A DNA stretch of 64,000 nt from Streptomyces sp. SAI-127 (GCF_029894425.1 NZ_JARXYJ010000001.1:3410001-3474000), one strand, 5' to 3'. Numbered from the stretch's first letter, positions 33,348 to 42,684 are shown. The notes: a model not told the origin generated them from the letters alone. Translations and numbers: made by a program.

Positions 33348-35198
33348 TCAGTCGTCTTCGTTGTCGCCGAAGTCGGGGCGGACGTCCCGGGCGGCCAGGA
33401 TGGTGTCGTTCGAGGTGCCGGCGGCGACCATCGGCCAGACCATCGCGTCCTCATGGACGATGAAGTCGACGACGACGGGGCGGTCGTTGATGGAGTTCGC
33501 CTCTTCGATGACCTTGTCCAGGTCCTCCGGGCGCTCACAGCGCAGGCCCACGCAGCCCATGGCCTCGGACAGCTTCACGAAGTCCGGCACGCGCGTGCCC
33601 TTGGCGTTCGGGTTGACGTCCTCCGGACCGCTGTGCAGCACGGTGTTGGAGTAGCGCTGGTTGTAGAAGAGGGTCTGCCACTGGCGGACCATCCCGAGGG
33701 CGCCGTTGTTGATGATGGCGACCTTGATGGGGATGTTGTTCAGGGCGCAGGTGGTCAGTTCCTGGTTGGTCATCTGGAAGCAGCCGTCGCCGTCGATCGC
33801 CCAGACCGTGTTGCCCGGCATTCCGGCCTTGGCGCCCATCGCGGCCGGGACCGCGTAGCCCATGGTTCCGGCGCCGCCGGAGTTCAGCCAGGTGGCGGGC
33901 TTCTCGTACTGGATGAAGTGCGCGGACCACATCTGGTGCTGGCCGACGCCCGCAGCGAAGATCGTGCCCTCGGGGGCGAGCTGCCCGACCCTCTCGATGA
34001 CCTGCTGCGGGGAGAGCGAGCCGTCGGCGGGCAGGTCGTAGCCGAGCGGGTAGGTCTCGCGCCAGCGGGACAGGTCCTTCCACCAGGCGCTGTAGTCGCC
34101 CTTGTGGCCCTCGCTGTGTTCCTTCTGGACGGCCTGGACCAGGTCGGCGATGACCTCGCGGGCGTCCCCGACGATCGGCACGTCGGCGGCGCGGTTCTTG
34201 CCGATCTCGGCCGGGTCGATGTCGGCGTGGACGATCTTGGCGTGCGGGGCGAAGCTGTCCAGCTTGCCGGTGACGCGGTCGTCGAAACGGGTACCGAGGG
34301 CGACGATCAGGTCGGCCTTCTGCAGCGCGGTGACGGCGGTGACCGAACCGTGCATGCCCGGCATCCCCACGTGCAGCGGGTGGCTGTCGGGGAATGCGCC
34401 GAGCCCCATCAGGGTGGTGGTGACGGGGGCTCCGGTGAGTTCTGCGAGGACCTTCAGCTCGGCGGTGGCGCCGGCCTTGATGACACCGCCGCCGACGTAG
34501 AGGACGGGCCGCTTGGCCTGGGTGATCAGCTTGGCGCCTTCGCGGATCTGCTTGGCGTGCGGCTTGGTCACCGGGCGGTAGCCGGGCAGGTCCATGACGG
34601 GCGGCCAGGAGAACGTCGTCTTCGCCTGGAGGGCGTCCTTGGCGATGTCGACCAGGACCGGGCCGGGGCGGCCGGTGGAGGCGATGTGGAAGGCCTGCGC
34701 GATGACCCGCGGGATGTCCTCGGCCTTGGTGACGAGGAAGTTGTGCTTGGTGATCGGCATCGTGATGCCGACGATGTCCGCCTCCTGGAAGGCGTCCGTG
34801 CCGATCGCCTTGGAGGCCACCTGCCCGGTGATCGCCACGAGCGGCACCGAGTCCATGTGGGCGTCCGCGATCGGGGTGACGAGGTTGGTGGCACCGGGAC
34901 CCGAGGTCGCCATGCAGACACCGACCTTGCCGGTGGCCTGCGCGTAACCGGTGGCCGCGTGGCCCGCGCCCTGCTCGTGACGGACCAGGACGTGCCGCAC
35001 CCGGGTGGAGTCCATCAGCGGGTCGTACGCCGGAAGGATGGCACCGCCGGGAATGCCGAATACCGTCTCGGCGCCGACCTCCTCGAGAGAGCGGATGAGG
35101 GACTGCGCGCCCGTGACGTGCTCGGGGGCGGACTGCTGTCCTCCGGATCGGGGCCGCGGCTGCGGATGGGCCCCGGTGGCCTGCTCGGTCATCGTCAT
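33348..35198 (-). CDS. ilvB: Acetolactate synthase large (catalytic) subunit
   Basis: 616 residues of the ThDP-dependent enzyme family. It condenses two pyruvates, or pyruvate with 2-oxobutyrate, the first common step for Val/Leu/Ile. The catalytic Glu of the ThDP Pyr domain is in [19 protein letters not shown], the middle FAD-binding domain spans about 220-370, and the ThDP/Mg motif is [20 protein letters not shown] then [20 protein letters not shown]. The start ATG 35198 has GAGAAGAG upstream. Expression passes through the leader peptide and attenuator at 35262-35378. Confidence 0.96.
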   Translation of the reverse strand: MTMTEQATGAHPQPRPRSGGQQSAPEHVTGAQSLIRSLEEVGAETVFGIPGGAILPAYDPLMDSTRVRHVLVRHEQGAGHAATGYAQATGKVGVCMATSGPGATNLVTPIADAHMDSVPLVAITGQVASKAIGTDAFQEADIVGITMPITKHNFLVTKAEDIPRVIAQAFHIASTGRPGPVLVDIAKDALQAKTTFSWPPVMDLPGYRPVTKPHAKQIREGAKLITQAKRPVLYVGGGVIKAGATAELKVLAELTGAPVTTTLMGLGAFPDSHPLHVGMPGMHGSVTAVTALQKADLIVALGTRFDDRVTGKLDSFAPHAKIVHADIDPAEIGKNRAADVPIVGDAREVIADLVQAVQKEHSEGHKGDYSAWWKDLSRWRETYPLGYDLPADGSLSPQQVIERVGQLAPEGTIFAAGVGQHQMWSAHFIQYEKPATWLNSGGAGTMGYAVPAAMGAKAGMPGNTVWAIDGDGCFQMTNQELTTCALNNIPIKVAIINNGALGMVRQWQTLFYNQRYSNTVLHSGPEDVNPNAKGTRVPDFVKLSEAMGCVGLRCERPEDLDKVIEEANSINDRPVVVDFIVHEDAMVWPMVAAGTSNDTILAARDVRPDFGDNEDD

Positions 35199-35261
35199 TC
35201 TCTTCTCGATGCTGAGGGTTTTTGCGAAGTTTGTGCGGTGTTCGACTGGTGCTGGTGCAAC

Positions 35262-35295
35262 AAAAAACCCCTCGTGCCATAAGGCAAGCGAGGGG
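35262..35295 (-). terminator. ilvB attenuator terminator
   Basis: On the minus strand, a GC-rich stem (CCCCTCG...CGAGGGG with extra GCC/GGC pairing, 35268-35278 and 35283-35295) is followed by six T residues. It lies 42 nt after the leader peptide stop and 64 nt before ilvB. Confidence 0.85.
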
Positions 35296-35336
35296 AGCGC
35301 GCCGGGTGGGGTCGCTGAGCGATCGAGGGCTCAGCG

Positions 35337-35378
35337 TCAGCCGACGCGCTTTCCAAGTACGAGAATTCGGGTGCGCAT
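35337..35378 (-). CDS. ilvB leader peptide MRTRILVLGKRVG
   Basis: A 13-codon ORF (ATG 35378, TGA 35337-35339) with GGGGGGAGGG as Shine-Dalgarno. Codons 5-8 are Ile-Leu-Val-Leu, one run of all three branched-chain amino acids. With the terminator downstream this is a textbook ribosome-mediated attenuator of ilvBNC. It lies 33 nt after the stop of the GGDEF-EAL gene, so its promoter must lie inside that gene's 3' end. Confidence 0.9.
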   Translation of the reverse strand: MRTRILVLGKRVG

Positions 35379-35411
35379 GGCACTGACCCTCCCCCCGGCA
35401 CGCATGTGGTG

Positions 35412-38400
35412 TCAAGTGGGTGGGACGGGAGTCTCATTATGTGAGCGGAGGGCCGTGCCGCCTCCGAGAACCGCGGTCACCCCACTGGTGTACACCTCCG
35501 CGCCGCCCCCCGCGAACGCGGGTTCGGCGGGGCCGTGCGGCACCGGATAGTGGCCCGAGGCCAGCGCCCTGCGCAGCCGGTACTCGTCCAGCGGTCCGGA
35601 GAAGGCCATGCCCTGCCCGTGGGTGCAGCCCATCGCCCGCAGGGCGACGACCTGTTCCGGGAGGTCCACGCCGTCGGCCACGGACTGGAGTCCGAGGTCT
35701 CCGGCGATCCTCAGCAACCCGCTGGTGATCTTGTGCAGTCTGGCGGACTCCACGACGCCCTCGACCAGGCTGCGGTCGAGCTTCAGCACGTCCACGGGGA
35801 GTCTGCGCAGCGCGGTGATCGCCGCGTAGCCGCTGCCGAAGCCGTCCAGGGCGATCCGGACACCGACGCGACGGATCGCGGTGAGCCGGCGCTCCAGCTC
35901 GTCCAGGGAGACCCGGGGATCGGCGTCGGAGAGCTCGATGACCAGGGAGCCCGACGGCAGCCCGTGCCGGGTCAGCAGCCCCTCCACCGAGCCCAGGGGC
36001 AGCGAGCGGTCCAGCAGCCGCTGGGCGCTCATCCGGACCGCCACGGGCACGGTGAGCCCGGTCGCGGCCCGCTCGGCGGCCTGTTCGACGGCCTCCTCCA
36101 GGATCCAGCGGCCCAGCTCCTGCGTCTTGTCGCTGTCCTCGGCCACCCGCAGGAACTCGGCGGGCGTGAACAGCACTCCCTGGGAGGAGCGCCAGCGAGC
36201 CTGGGCGGAGACCGAGGTGATCCGGCCGTCCTCCAGACAGACGACGGGCTGGTGCAGCAGGGCGAACTCGCCGTCGTGCAGCGCGGCACGCAGGCGCGTG
36301 GCCAGCTCCGCCTTCCGTACGACGTCCTGCTGCATCTGGGGCGCGTAGAGCTCGACGCGGCCCTTGCCGCCCGCCTTGGCGCGGTACATCGCGAGGTCCG
36401 CGTTGCGCAGGAGCTCGCCGGCCCCGAGGCCGGGTTCGGCGAAGGCGACGCCGATGGAGGCGGCGACCCGGACATCGTTGCCGTCGATGAGGTACGGCTG
36501 CGAGAGCGTGACCCTGAGGCGGTCGGCGAGCTCCAGGATGTGACCCTCGCGGGCGGTGCGGTCGCGGGTGCCGTCCCCGACGATCAGCGCGGCGAACTCG
36601 TCCCCGCCGAGCCGGGAGGCGGTGTCCCCGTAACGGACGGAGTCCTGGAGTCTGCGGGCGGCCTGGACGAGCAGCTCGTCCCCGGCCTGGTGCCCGATCG
36701 TGTCGTTGACGGCCTTGAAGCCGTCCAGGTCGATGAAGAGGACGGCCGTGCCGCGGTCGGAGGAACGGCGGCCGGACAGGGCCTGCTGGACGCGCCGGGT
36801 GAACAGGGCGCGGTTGGGCAGGTCGGTCAGCGGGTCGTGCTCTGCGTTGTGCTGGAGCTGCGCCTGCAGGCGCACTCTTTCGGTCACGTCCCGGCTGTTG
36901 AAGATGAGGCCACCGTGGTGACGGTTGACGGTGGACTCGACATTGAGCCAGCCGCCGTCGCCGGACCGGAAGCGGCACTCGATGCGGGTGGTGGGCTCTT
37001 CGAGTGGGCTGGCGGCGAGGAAACGGCGCACCTCGTGCACCACGCAGCCCAGATCCTCCGGGTGGATGAGACCGGCCAGTTCCGTGCCGACGAGCTCCTC
37101 GGCGGAGCGGCCGTAGACCCCCGCGGCGGCCGGGGAGACGTACCGGAGGATGCCGTTCGGTGCGGCGATCATGATGACGTCGCTCGAGCCCTGCACCAGG
37201 GAGCGGAAGTGGTTCTCCTTCTGCGCGAGTTCCTGGGTGAGCGTGATGTTGTCGAGCAGCATGATGCCCTGGCGCACCACGAGGGCGAGCACGACGGTGC
37301 CGCCGGTGAGGAGCACCACGCGGTCCACGCTGCGGCCGTTGAGGACGTTGTAGAGGATCCCCAGCGTGCAGACGGCGGCGGCGAGGTACGGGGTGAGGGC
37401 GGCCAGCGACCCGGTGATGGGCCGGGTGGCCGGATACCGGCTGTGGTCACCGCCCTGAGCGCCCGGCGCTCCCGGCGCTCCCTGCGCGGACGGGCGGCGC
37501 TGGATCCCGAACCGCGGCCTGGGAAGGTGTTCGTGCACCACGCGCGTGCGCACGGCCGGTCGCCGGTCGCCGTCCGGGTGCCGGGGCGCGGCCCAGGGGG
37601 CGTAGGCGAGGAGCAGGGAGCCGGCGAACCAGCCGGCGTCCAGCAACTGGCCGGAGCGGTAGTTGTTGTGGAGCAGTGGCGAGGTGAACAGGGCGTCGCA
37701 CATCACGGTCAGCGCGAGCGCGCCGATCGCGGTGTTCACCGCGGTGCGGTTGACCGCCGAGCGCCGGAAGTGCAACGCGAGGACCATGCTGACGAGGGCG
37801 ATGTCCAGCAGCGGATACGCCAGGGACAGCGCGGTGTGCGCGACGCTGGGCCCCTCCGACTTGGCGGCCTGGGCGAGAGCGAGGCTCCATGAGAGCGTGA
37901 GGAGCGAGCCGCCGATCAGCCAGGAGTCCAGGCCGAGACAGACCCAGCCCGCCTTCGTCACCGGACGCTTGGCCAGGACCAGCAGACCCACGATGGCGGG
38001 CGGCGCGAAGCACAGGAAGAACAGGTCGGCGTAGCTGGGGTTGGGTACCTCCCGGCCCAGGACGACCTCGTACCACCCCCAGATCAGGTTGCCGAGCGAC
38101 GCCATGGTTGAGGAGAGCGCGAAGAGCAGCCAGGCCTGCCGGAAGCGCACCCGACGGTCGCGGGCGTGGAGGAAGCACGACACGGCGGCGGCGCCCGCCG
38201 CGGCGCTCAGCCCGAAGTCGCCCATGATCAGGGCGACTTCGCGCGAGCCCCAGCCGAGCGCGGAACCGACGGCGTATCCCGCGCACACCAGGGCGAGGAG
38301 GAGTTGGTGCACCAGGCTCGACCCGCCACGGAGGACAGGCGGCCGGGAGGGCAGCAGCACCCCCCTCGCGGGCCGGGCCCGCAGCGCTCCGTCGAGGGTG

Positions 38401-38621
38401 GTCGTGGGAGAGGGGGGCGCGCTCACCGGGTCCTCCCGGTCCGCGCCGCTCCGGGGTCCCGGGGGTCCGGGTGCGCCGGCTGCGCATGCCTCCTGCGACT
38501 GCTGTGCCTGCGGTGATGAGGGCTGTGGTGACCGCCGTGACCGGCGTGGTGGCCGCGTCTGCGCGCGGCTGTGTGCCAGGGTCGGAGCCGGCGGCCCCGC
38601 CGCGTCGGATCGTTGGTCCAT
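35412..38621 (-). CDS. Membrane PAS-GGDEF-EAL protein, EAL degenerate (CdgF/SCO5511-like)
   Basis: About 1,069 residues from ATG 38621 (upstream TTG/GTG alternatives exist). A Pro/Arg-rich N-terminal tail is followed by about eight to ten membrane helices to about residue 450, then a PAS domain (FRSLVQGSSDVIMIAAPNGI, GTELAGLIHPEDL). The GGDEF domain has intact RLGGDEFAAL and a canonical inhibitory RYGD site five residues before it, so diguanylate cyclase activity with product inhibition is likely. In the EAL domain the signature reads SVSAQARW instead of x-EALxRW, and D-D-F-G-T-G-Y is DGFGSGY, so phosphodiesterase activity is probably lost. It lies upstream of ilvB as I recall for S. coelicolor SCO5511. 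Confidence 0.88.
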   Translation of the reverse strand: MDQRSDAAGPPAPTLAHSRAQTRPPRRSRRSPQPSSPQAQQSQEACAAGAPGPPGPRSGADREDPVSAPPSPTTTLDGALRARPARGVLLPSRPPVLRGGSSLVHQLLLALVCAGYAVGSALGWGSREVALIMGDFGLSAAAGAAAVSCFLHARDRRVRFRQAWLLFALSSTMASLGNLIWGWYEVVLGREVPNPSYADLFFLCFAPPAIVGLLVLAKRPVTKAGWVCLGLDSWLIGGSLLTLSWSLALAQAAKSEGPSVAHTALSLAYPLLDIALVSMVLALHFRRSAVNRTAVNTAIGALALTVMCDALFTSPLLHNNYRSGQLLDAGWFAGSLLLAYAPWAAPRHPDGDRRPAVRTRVVHEHLPRPRFGIQRRPSAQGAPGAPGAQGGDHSRYPATRPITGSLAALTPYLAAAVCTLGILYNVLNGRSVDRVVLLTGGTVVLALVVRQGIMLLDNITLTQELAQKENHFRSLVQGSSDVIMIAAPNGILRYVSPAAAGVYGRSAEELVGTELAGLIHPEDLGCVVHEVRRFLAASPLEEPTTRIECRFRSGDGGWLNVESTVNRHHGGLIFNSRDVTERVRLQAQLQHNAEHDPLTDLPNRALFTRRVQQALSGRRSSDRGTAVLFIDLDGFKAVNDTIGHQAGDELLVQAARRLQDSVRYGDTASRLGGDEFAALIVGDGTRDRTAREGHILELADRLRVTLSQPYLIDGNDVRVAASIGVAFAEPGLGAGELLRNADLAMYRAKAGGKGRVELYAPQMQQDVVRKAELATRLRAALHDGEFALLHQPVVCLEDGRITSVSAQARWRSSQGVLFTPAEFLRVAEDSDKTQELGRWILEEAVEQAAERAATGLTVPVAVRMSAQRLLDRSLPLGSVEGLLTRHGLPSGSLVIELSDADPRVSLDELERRLTAIRRVGVRIALDGFGSGYAAITALRRLPVDVLKLDRSLVEGVVESARLHKITSGLLRIAGDLGLQSVADGVDLPEQVVALRAMGCTHGQGMAFSGPLDEYRLRRALASGHYPVPHGPAEPAFAGGGAEVYTSGVTAVLGGGTALRSHNETPVPPT

Positions 38622-38723
38622 AGGCCGTGCATCGCCCGTCGCCCCCCTCACAGTCTGCAATGTCCATCCCCGGCGCCGAGCGGTGCGCGGCGCTGCCCCT
38701 GTCGGGACGATACACCAGTCTCG

Positions 38724-38736
38724 TCACTCAGGGACA
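38724..38736. promoter_or_regulatory. BldD-box-like sequence upstream of the GGDEF-EAL gene
   Basis: TCACTCAGGGACA matches 12 of 13 positions of the BldD consensus tnACnC(A/T)GnGTnA as I recall it (A for T at one place). It lies about 103 bp upstream of the GGDEF-EAL start. BldD with c-di-GMP represses several cdg genes in Streptomyces. Confidence 0.35.
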
Positions 38737-38830
38737 TAGTTCCTCTACGCTCCGTGACGACCAGCGGCGATGCGGGCACCGCCCGCGTCCGGAAGATTGC
38801 GGAGGGTACCGGAAACGGATTGCCCGCCTG

Positions 38831-39793
38831 TTACTCCGTGGTCCGAGCGTTCTCGGAACCCGTCGTAAGGATCACGTTGCGCAAGGGCTCCTGGTTCACA
38901 TAGCGGTTCAGCTGGTCCACCAACAGGCGCTTGGCGCGCGGCAGGAACGCGGAGGTGGGTCCTCCGACATGCGGACTGACCAGTACGCCCGGCGCCTGCC
39001 ACAGGGGGTGTCCCCGGGGCAGCGGCTCGGGGTCGGTGACGTCGAGGGCGGCGGTGATGCGGCCGGTCTCCAGTTCGGCGAGCAGCGCCTTGGTGTCGAC
39101 GACCGGGCCGCGGGCGACGTTCACGAGGAGCGCGCCGTCCTTCATACGGGCCAGGAAGTCGGCGTCGGCCAGGTGCCGCGTGGTCTCGTCGAGGGGCGTG
39201 GACAGGATGACGACGTCCGCCTCGGGGAGCAGGGCGGGCAGTTCGGCGAGCGGGTGCACCGGGCCGCGCTCCGTGGTGCGCGCGGAGCGCGCGACGCGCG
39301 CCACCCGCGCGACCTCGAACGGTACGAGCCGGTCCTCGATGGCGGACCCGATCGAGCCGTAGCCGACGATGAGGACGTTCTTGTCGGCGAGCGAGGGCCG
39401 GAACCCGCCGCGCCACTCCCCCTTGTCCTGGGCCCGCACGAAGTCGGGGATCCCACGCAGTGAGGCGAGGACCAGGGTGAGCGTGAGCTCGGCGGTGCTC
39501 GCCTCGTGCACACCGCGCGCGTTGCACAACCGCACGCCGGGACGCAGATGCCTCAGGCCCGGTGTCACGTTGTCGACGCCGGCCGACAGCGTCTGTACGA
39601 CCTCGACGGAGCTCAGGTGGGGCATCGGCCGCAGAACGACATCCAGCGGCTTCATGTACGGGACGACGTAGTACACGCAGTCGGCCGGGTCCGCCGGGAA
39701 GTCCACCTCGCCGTTCCAGAAGTGGTAGTCGGGGCCCTCGGGAAGCCCCTCGATGTCGTCGGGCGGGATGGGAAGCCACACGTCAGCACTCAT
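38831..39793 (-). CDS. D-isomer-specific 2-hydroxyacid dehydrogenase
   Basis: 320 residues with the two-domain fold of the family. The NAD motif is VLIVGYGSIGSAIEDRL, the catalytic Arg is in LLVNVARGPVVDTKALL, the Glu in LDVTDPEPLPRGHPLW and His in LVSPHVGGPTSAFLPRA. Unlike serA there is no ACT or extra domain. It should reduce a 2-oxoacid to a D-2-hydroxyacid (glyoxylate, hydroxypyruvate or similar), but the substrate is not evident. It starts 75 bp from the divergent aldo/keto reductase and sits upstream of the GGDEF-EAL gene on the same strand, about 210 bp away. Confidence 0.88.
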   Translation of the reverse strand: MSADVWLPIPPDDIEGLPEGPDYHFWNGEVDFPADPADCVYYVVPYMKPLDVVLRPMPHLSSVEVVQTLSAGVDNVTPGLRHLRPGVRLCNARGVHEASTAELTLTLVLASLRGIPDFVRAQDKGEWRGGFRPSLADKNVLIVGYGSIGSAIEDRLVPFEVARVARVARSARTTERGPVHPLAELPALLPEADVVILSTPLDETTRHLADADFLARMKDGALLVNVARGPVVDTKALLAELETGRITAALDVTDPEPLPRGHPLWQAPGVLVSPHVGGPTSAFLPRAKRLLVDQLNRYVNQEPLRNVILTTGSENARTTE

Positions 39794-39868
39794 GCTCAGG
39801 AGGCTATGTCAGGCGGCTGGGGGCCCAGAGGTTAGGTTGGGGGCCGGAAGAGGGAGGGTCACGAGCAG

Positions 39869-40867
39869 GTGGAGCGCAGGAAGATCGGCGCGGCGGCGCT
39901 CGCGGTGGGAGCCGTCGGACTCGGGTGCATGCCGATGAGCTGGGCCTACAGCGGGTCGCGGCAGCGGGGCGACGAGTCGGTCAGGGCCGTACACCGGGCG
40001 CTCGATCTGGGCTCGACGCTGCTGGACACGGCCGACATGTACGGCCCGTTCACCAACGAGCTACTGCTCGGCCGGGTGTTGAAGGAGCGTCGCGAGGACG
40101 CCTTCGTGTCGACCAAGGTCGGTCTGCTGGTGGGCGAGCAGCACATCGTGGCCAACGGCCGCCCCGGCTATGTGAAACGGGCCTGTGACGCCTCCCTGCG
40201 GCGGCTCCAGACCGATGTGATCGACCTCTACCAGCTGCACCGCGAGGATCCCGAGGTCCCGGTCGAGGAGACCTGGGGCGCGATGGCGGAGCTCGTACAG
40301 GCCGGAAAGGTACGGTCGTTGGGGCTCTGCGCGATGGGAGCGCGAGGCGGTCGCCGCTCCGGCAGGCGGTTGTACGACGCGACGATCCGGCAGTTGCAGC
40401 GGGTCCAGCAGGTCTTCCCGGTGAGCGCGGTGGAGGCGGAGCTGTCGGTGTGGTCGCCGGAGGCACTGGGGACGCTGCTGCCGTGGTGCGCGACGCGCGG
40501 CATCGGCTTCCTGGCGGCGATGCCCCTCGGCAACGGCTTCCTGACCGGCACCCTGATCCCAGGCGAGGGCTTCGAACCGGACGACGTCCGTGCCCGCCAC
40601 CCCCGCTTCACCGCCGAGATGACGGCCGCGAACCAGCCGATCGTCTCCGGCCTGCGCCGCATCGCGGCCCGGCACGGGGAGGGTGTCACCCCGGCACAGG
40701 TGGCGCTGGCGTGGGTACTGGCCCAGGGCACTCACGTGGTCCCGGTACCCGGGACCAAGCAGGAGCGCTGGGTGACGGAGAACGCGGCGGCGGCCGACCT
40801 CCGCCTGACCGGCCAGGACCTCACCGAGGTGGCGGAACTGCCTCCGGCACAGGGGTCGTGGGACTAG
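39869..40867 (+). CDS. Aldo/keto reductase
   Basis: 332 residues from GTG 39869 (GAGGGTCACGAG upstream). It is a TIM-barrel NADPH reductase. The catalytic tetrad is visible: Asp and Tyr in LLDTADMYGPFTNELL, Lys in FVSTKVGLLVGEQ and His in IDLYQLHREDPEVP. The NADP phosphate site is VVPVPGTKQERWVTENAAAA near the end. The N-terminus (ALAVGAVGLGCMPMSWAYSG) and length match the AKR12/13-type subfamily, which reduces aldehydes and ketones and includes sugar oxidoreductases. The natural substrate is unknown. It is followed by a hairpin terminator. Confidence 0.9.
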   Translation: MERRKIGAAALAVGAVGLGCMPMSWAYSGSRQRGDESVRAVHRALDLGSTLLDTADMYGPFTNELLLGRVLKERREDAFVSTKVGLLVGEQHIVANGRPGYVKRACDASLRRLQTDVIDLYQLHREDPEVPVEETWGAMAELVQAGKVRSLGLCAMGARGGRRSGRRLYDATIRQLQRVQQVFPVSAVEAELSVWSPEALGTLLPWCATRGIGFLAAMPLGNGFLTGTLIPGEGFEPDDVRARHPRFTAEMTAANQPIVSGLRRIAARHGEGVTPAQVALAWVLAQGTHVVPVPGTKQERWVTENAAAADLRLTGQDLTEVAELPPAQGSWD

Positions 40868-41289
40868 GGGCCTGCCGGCGGCGCCCGAGCCTCGGGCCGG
40901 CAGACTCTCCAGCGGCGCCAGGCCCGTGGCCCAGCGCGCCGACCGACGGCGCTCCACCCGTGGCCCGGCACCCCCGATAGCGCCCGGCGGCCCACCGACC
41001 AGACCCCCAGCGGCGCACGACACATGGACCCGGTAAGCCCACCGACTGCGCAGGGACCCGCGGAACCAGCAGACCCTCAGCGACACCCGCGCCGCGGACC
41101 GACAAGCCTGCGGCCGCACGACTCAGCAGACCCACCGGCCGCCCGGCCGCCGCAAGGCCGGCCGACCCGCCGCCGGCACCCGAGCCGCCGGACCGGCGGG
41201 AGCGGGTGTGCGCATCGGGTCCGGGAGATCGGGAACCTGGGAGGCGCGAGCGGTGTATGACAGGTAGAACCCGCCGCTTCGAAGGGACC
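40868..41289. other. Non-coding stretch with recurring CAGACyC motifs
   Basis: 422 bp without a supported gene. Beyond the terminator at 40872-40903, the motif CAGACyCyCAgCGgC and close variants occurs near 40901, 41000, 41070 and 41127, irregularly spaced. Frames here translate to Ala/Gly/Arg/Pro-rich low-complexity sequence. It could be decayed repeat sequence. The promoter of the next gene should lie in its last 100 bp but was not identified. Confidence 0.4.
40872..40903 (+). terminator. Terminator after the aldo/keto reductase gene
   Basis: CTGCCGGC...GCCGGCAG with an inner CCCGAG/CTCGGG pairing forms an interrupted hairpin starting 4 bp after the stop. Confidence 0.6.
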
Positions 41290-42471
41290 ATGATCGTGCA
41301 TCGTCGAGCTGTGACGGCCGTGCTGGCCGCGACCACGCTCCTGCTGACGGCCGGCTGCTCCTCCGACGGTGGAGGAGGGGGCGGCTCGCCGGACGGCGGC
41401 GGTGACAGCGCATCGTCGAGCGGTCCGGCCTCGGGGTCCTCCCCCACCCAGCAGGCCGCGGAGGCGACCCCGCCGGCGAAGGGCTCGGTGAAGGTGGTGC
41501 GCACGGTCGCCGAGGACCTCAAGACCCCCTGGGGCCTCGCCCCGCTCCCCGACGGCGACCTGCTCGTCTCCTCACGGGACGAGGGCACGATCACCCGGGT
41601 CGACGGACAGTCCGGCAAGAAGACGGAGCTGGGGCAGGTCTCCGGGGTCTCCGCGGCCGGCGAAGGCGGCCTCCTGGGCATCGCGCTGTCCCCGGACTAC
41701 GCCTCGGACCACATGGTCTACGCCTACTTCACCTCCGACTCGGACAACCGCGTCGTGCGGATGGTCTACGACGAGCAGAAGGCGTCCGGTGAGCAACTGG
41801 GCGCACCCGACACCGTCTTCAAGGGCATCCCCAAGGGCTTCATCCACAACGGCGGCCGGATCGCGTTCGGCCCGGACGGCATGCTGTACGCGGGCACGGG
41901 TGAGAGCGGCAACACCGGCCTTTCCCAGGACCGCAAGTCCCTGGGCGGCAAGATCCTGCGCCTGACCCCTGAGGGCGACCCCGCCCCGGGCAATCCGTTC
42001 CCGGACTCCCCCGTGTACTCCTACGGCCACCGCAATGTGCAGGGCCTCGCCTGGGACTCCAAACAGCGCTTGTTCGCCTCGGAGTTCGGCCAGGACACCT
42101 GGGACGAACTGAACGCGATCAAGCCGGGCGACAACTACGGCTGGCCGACCGCCGAGGGCAAGTCCGACGACAAGACCTTCCACAACCCGATAGCGCAGTG
42201 GCAGACCGACGACGCCTCCCCCAGCGGTATCGCCGTAGCCGACGGCTCCGTCTGGATGGCCGGGCTGAAGGGCCAGCGACTGTGGCGCATCCCGCTGAAG
42301 GGCACGGCGGCCTCCGCCGACCCGCAGTCCTTCCTGAAGGGGGAGTACGGCCGGCTGCGCACGGTGGTCTCCGCGGGCGGCGACAAGCTGTGGCTCGTCA
42401 CCAGCAACACCGACGGCCGCGGCAGCCCCAAGGAGGGGGACGACAAGATCCTGGAGATACAGGTCAGCTAG
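41290..42471 (+). CDS. PQQ-dependent sugar dehydrogenase-type lipoprotein
   Basis: 393 residues. ATG 41290 (GAAGGGA upstream) gives a signal peptide ending in lipobox LTAGC (Cys about 22), then a Gly/Ser/Pro linker (about 25-60), then a six-bladed propeller of the soluble glucose/aldose dehydrogenase family. Motifs are TPWGLAPLPDGDLLVSSRD, GEGGLLGIALSPDYASDHMV, GFIHNGGRIAFGPDGMLYAG, YGHRNVQGLAWDSKQRLFAS, EFGQDTWDELNAIKPGDNYG and WPTAEG, the classical GDH B core. It would oxidise sugars outside the membrane, if PQQ is available. The upstream in-frame ATGs lack a signal peptide and were not used. It is convergent with the small 42481-42684 gene. Confidence 0.88.
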   Translation: MIVHRRAVTAVLAATTLLLTAGCSSDGGGGGGSPDGGGDSASSSGPASGSSPTQQAAEATPPAKGSVKVVRTVAEDLKTPWGLAPLPDGDLLVSSRDEGTITRVDGQSGKKTELGQVSGVSAAGEGGLLGIALSPDYASDHMVYAYFTSDSDNRVVRMVYDEQKASGEQLGAPDTVFKGIPKGFIHNGGRIAFGPDGMLYAGTGESGNTGLSQDRKSLGGKILRLTPEGDPAPGNPFPDSPVYSYGHRNVQGLAWDSKQRLFASEFGQDTWDELNAIKPGDNYGWPTAEGKSDDKTFHNPIAQWQTDDASPSGIAVADGSVWMAGLKGQRLWRIPLKGTAASADPQSFLKGEYGRLRTVVSAGGDKLWLVTSNTDGRGSPKEGDDKILEIQVS

Positions 42472-42480
42472 TCGGAGCCG

Positions 42481-42684
42481 TCATTCCGGCGCGCTCTGCG
42501 AGGGCTTCTCGGTGTCGTCGTCCGGCTTGGACCGGCGGACGACGACCTTCCCGGACGTGAGATCTATCGGTCCGCGTCCGGGGTCGCCGTCGCCGACGTC
42601 CTCGCGGGTCAGCTCCAGCCGGTTCTGCTCGTCTCGGGTTTGCTTGCGGCCGGGTGCGAACAGTTCCTCGAACATGTTGAACAT
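42481..42684 (-). CDS. Small conserved protein (67 aa, DUF6191-like)
   Basis: MFNMFEELFAPGRKQTRDEQ, then LELTREDVGDGDPGRGPIDL and SGKVVVRRSKPDDDTEKPSQ. It is hydrophilic without a membrane segment. The start ATG 42684 is preceded by GGGGAGACTGC, a good ribosome site. The body resembles short Streptomyces proteins annotated as DUF6191 from memory. It is the gene directly downstream of the LAL regulator (35 bp) and may share its transcript. Function is unknown. Confidence 0.65.
   Translation of the reverse strand: MFNMFEELFAPGRKQTRDEQNRLELTREDVGDGDPGRGPIDLTSGKVVVRRSKPDDDTEKPSQSAPE

Noticed and set aside
40868..41289. Coding continuation of a 286-codon minus-strand frame over this spacer
   Set aside because: It runs antisense into the PQQ dehydrogenase gene, is Ser/Pro/Arg-rich with no start context, and resembles the repeat-like spacer sequence rather than protein.
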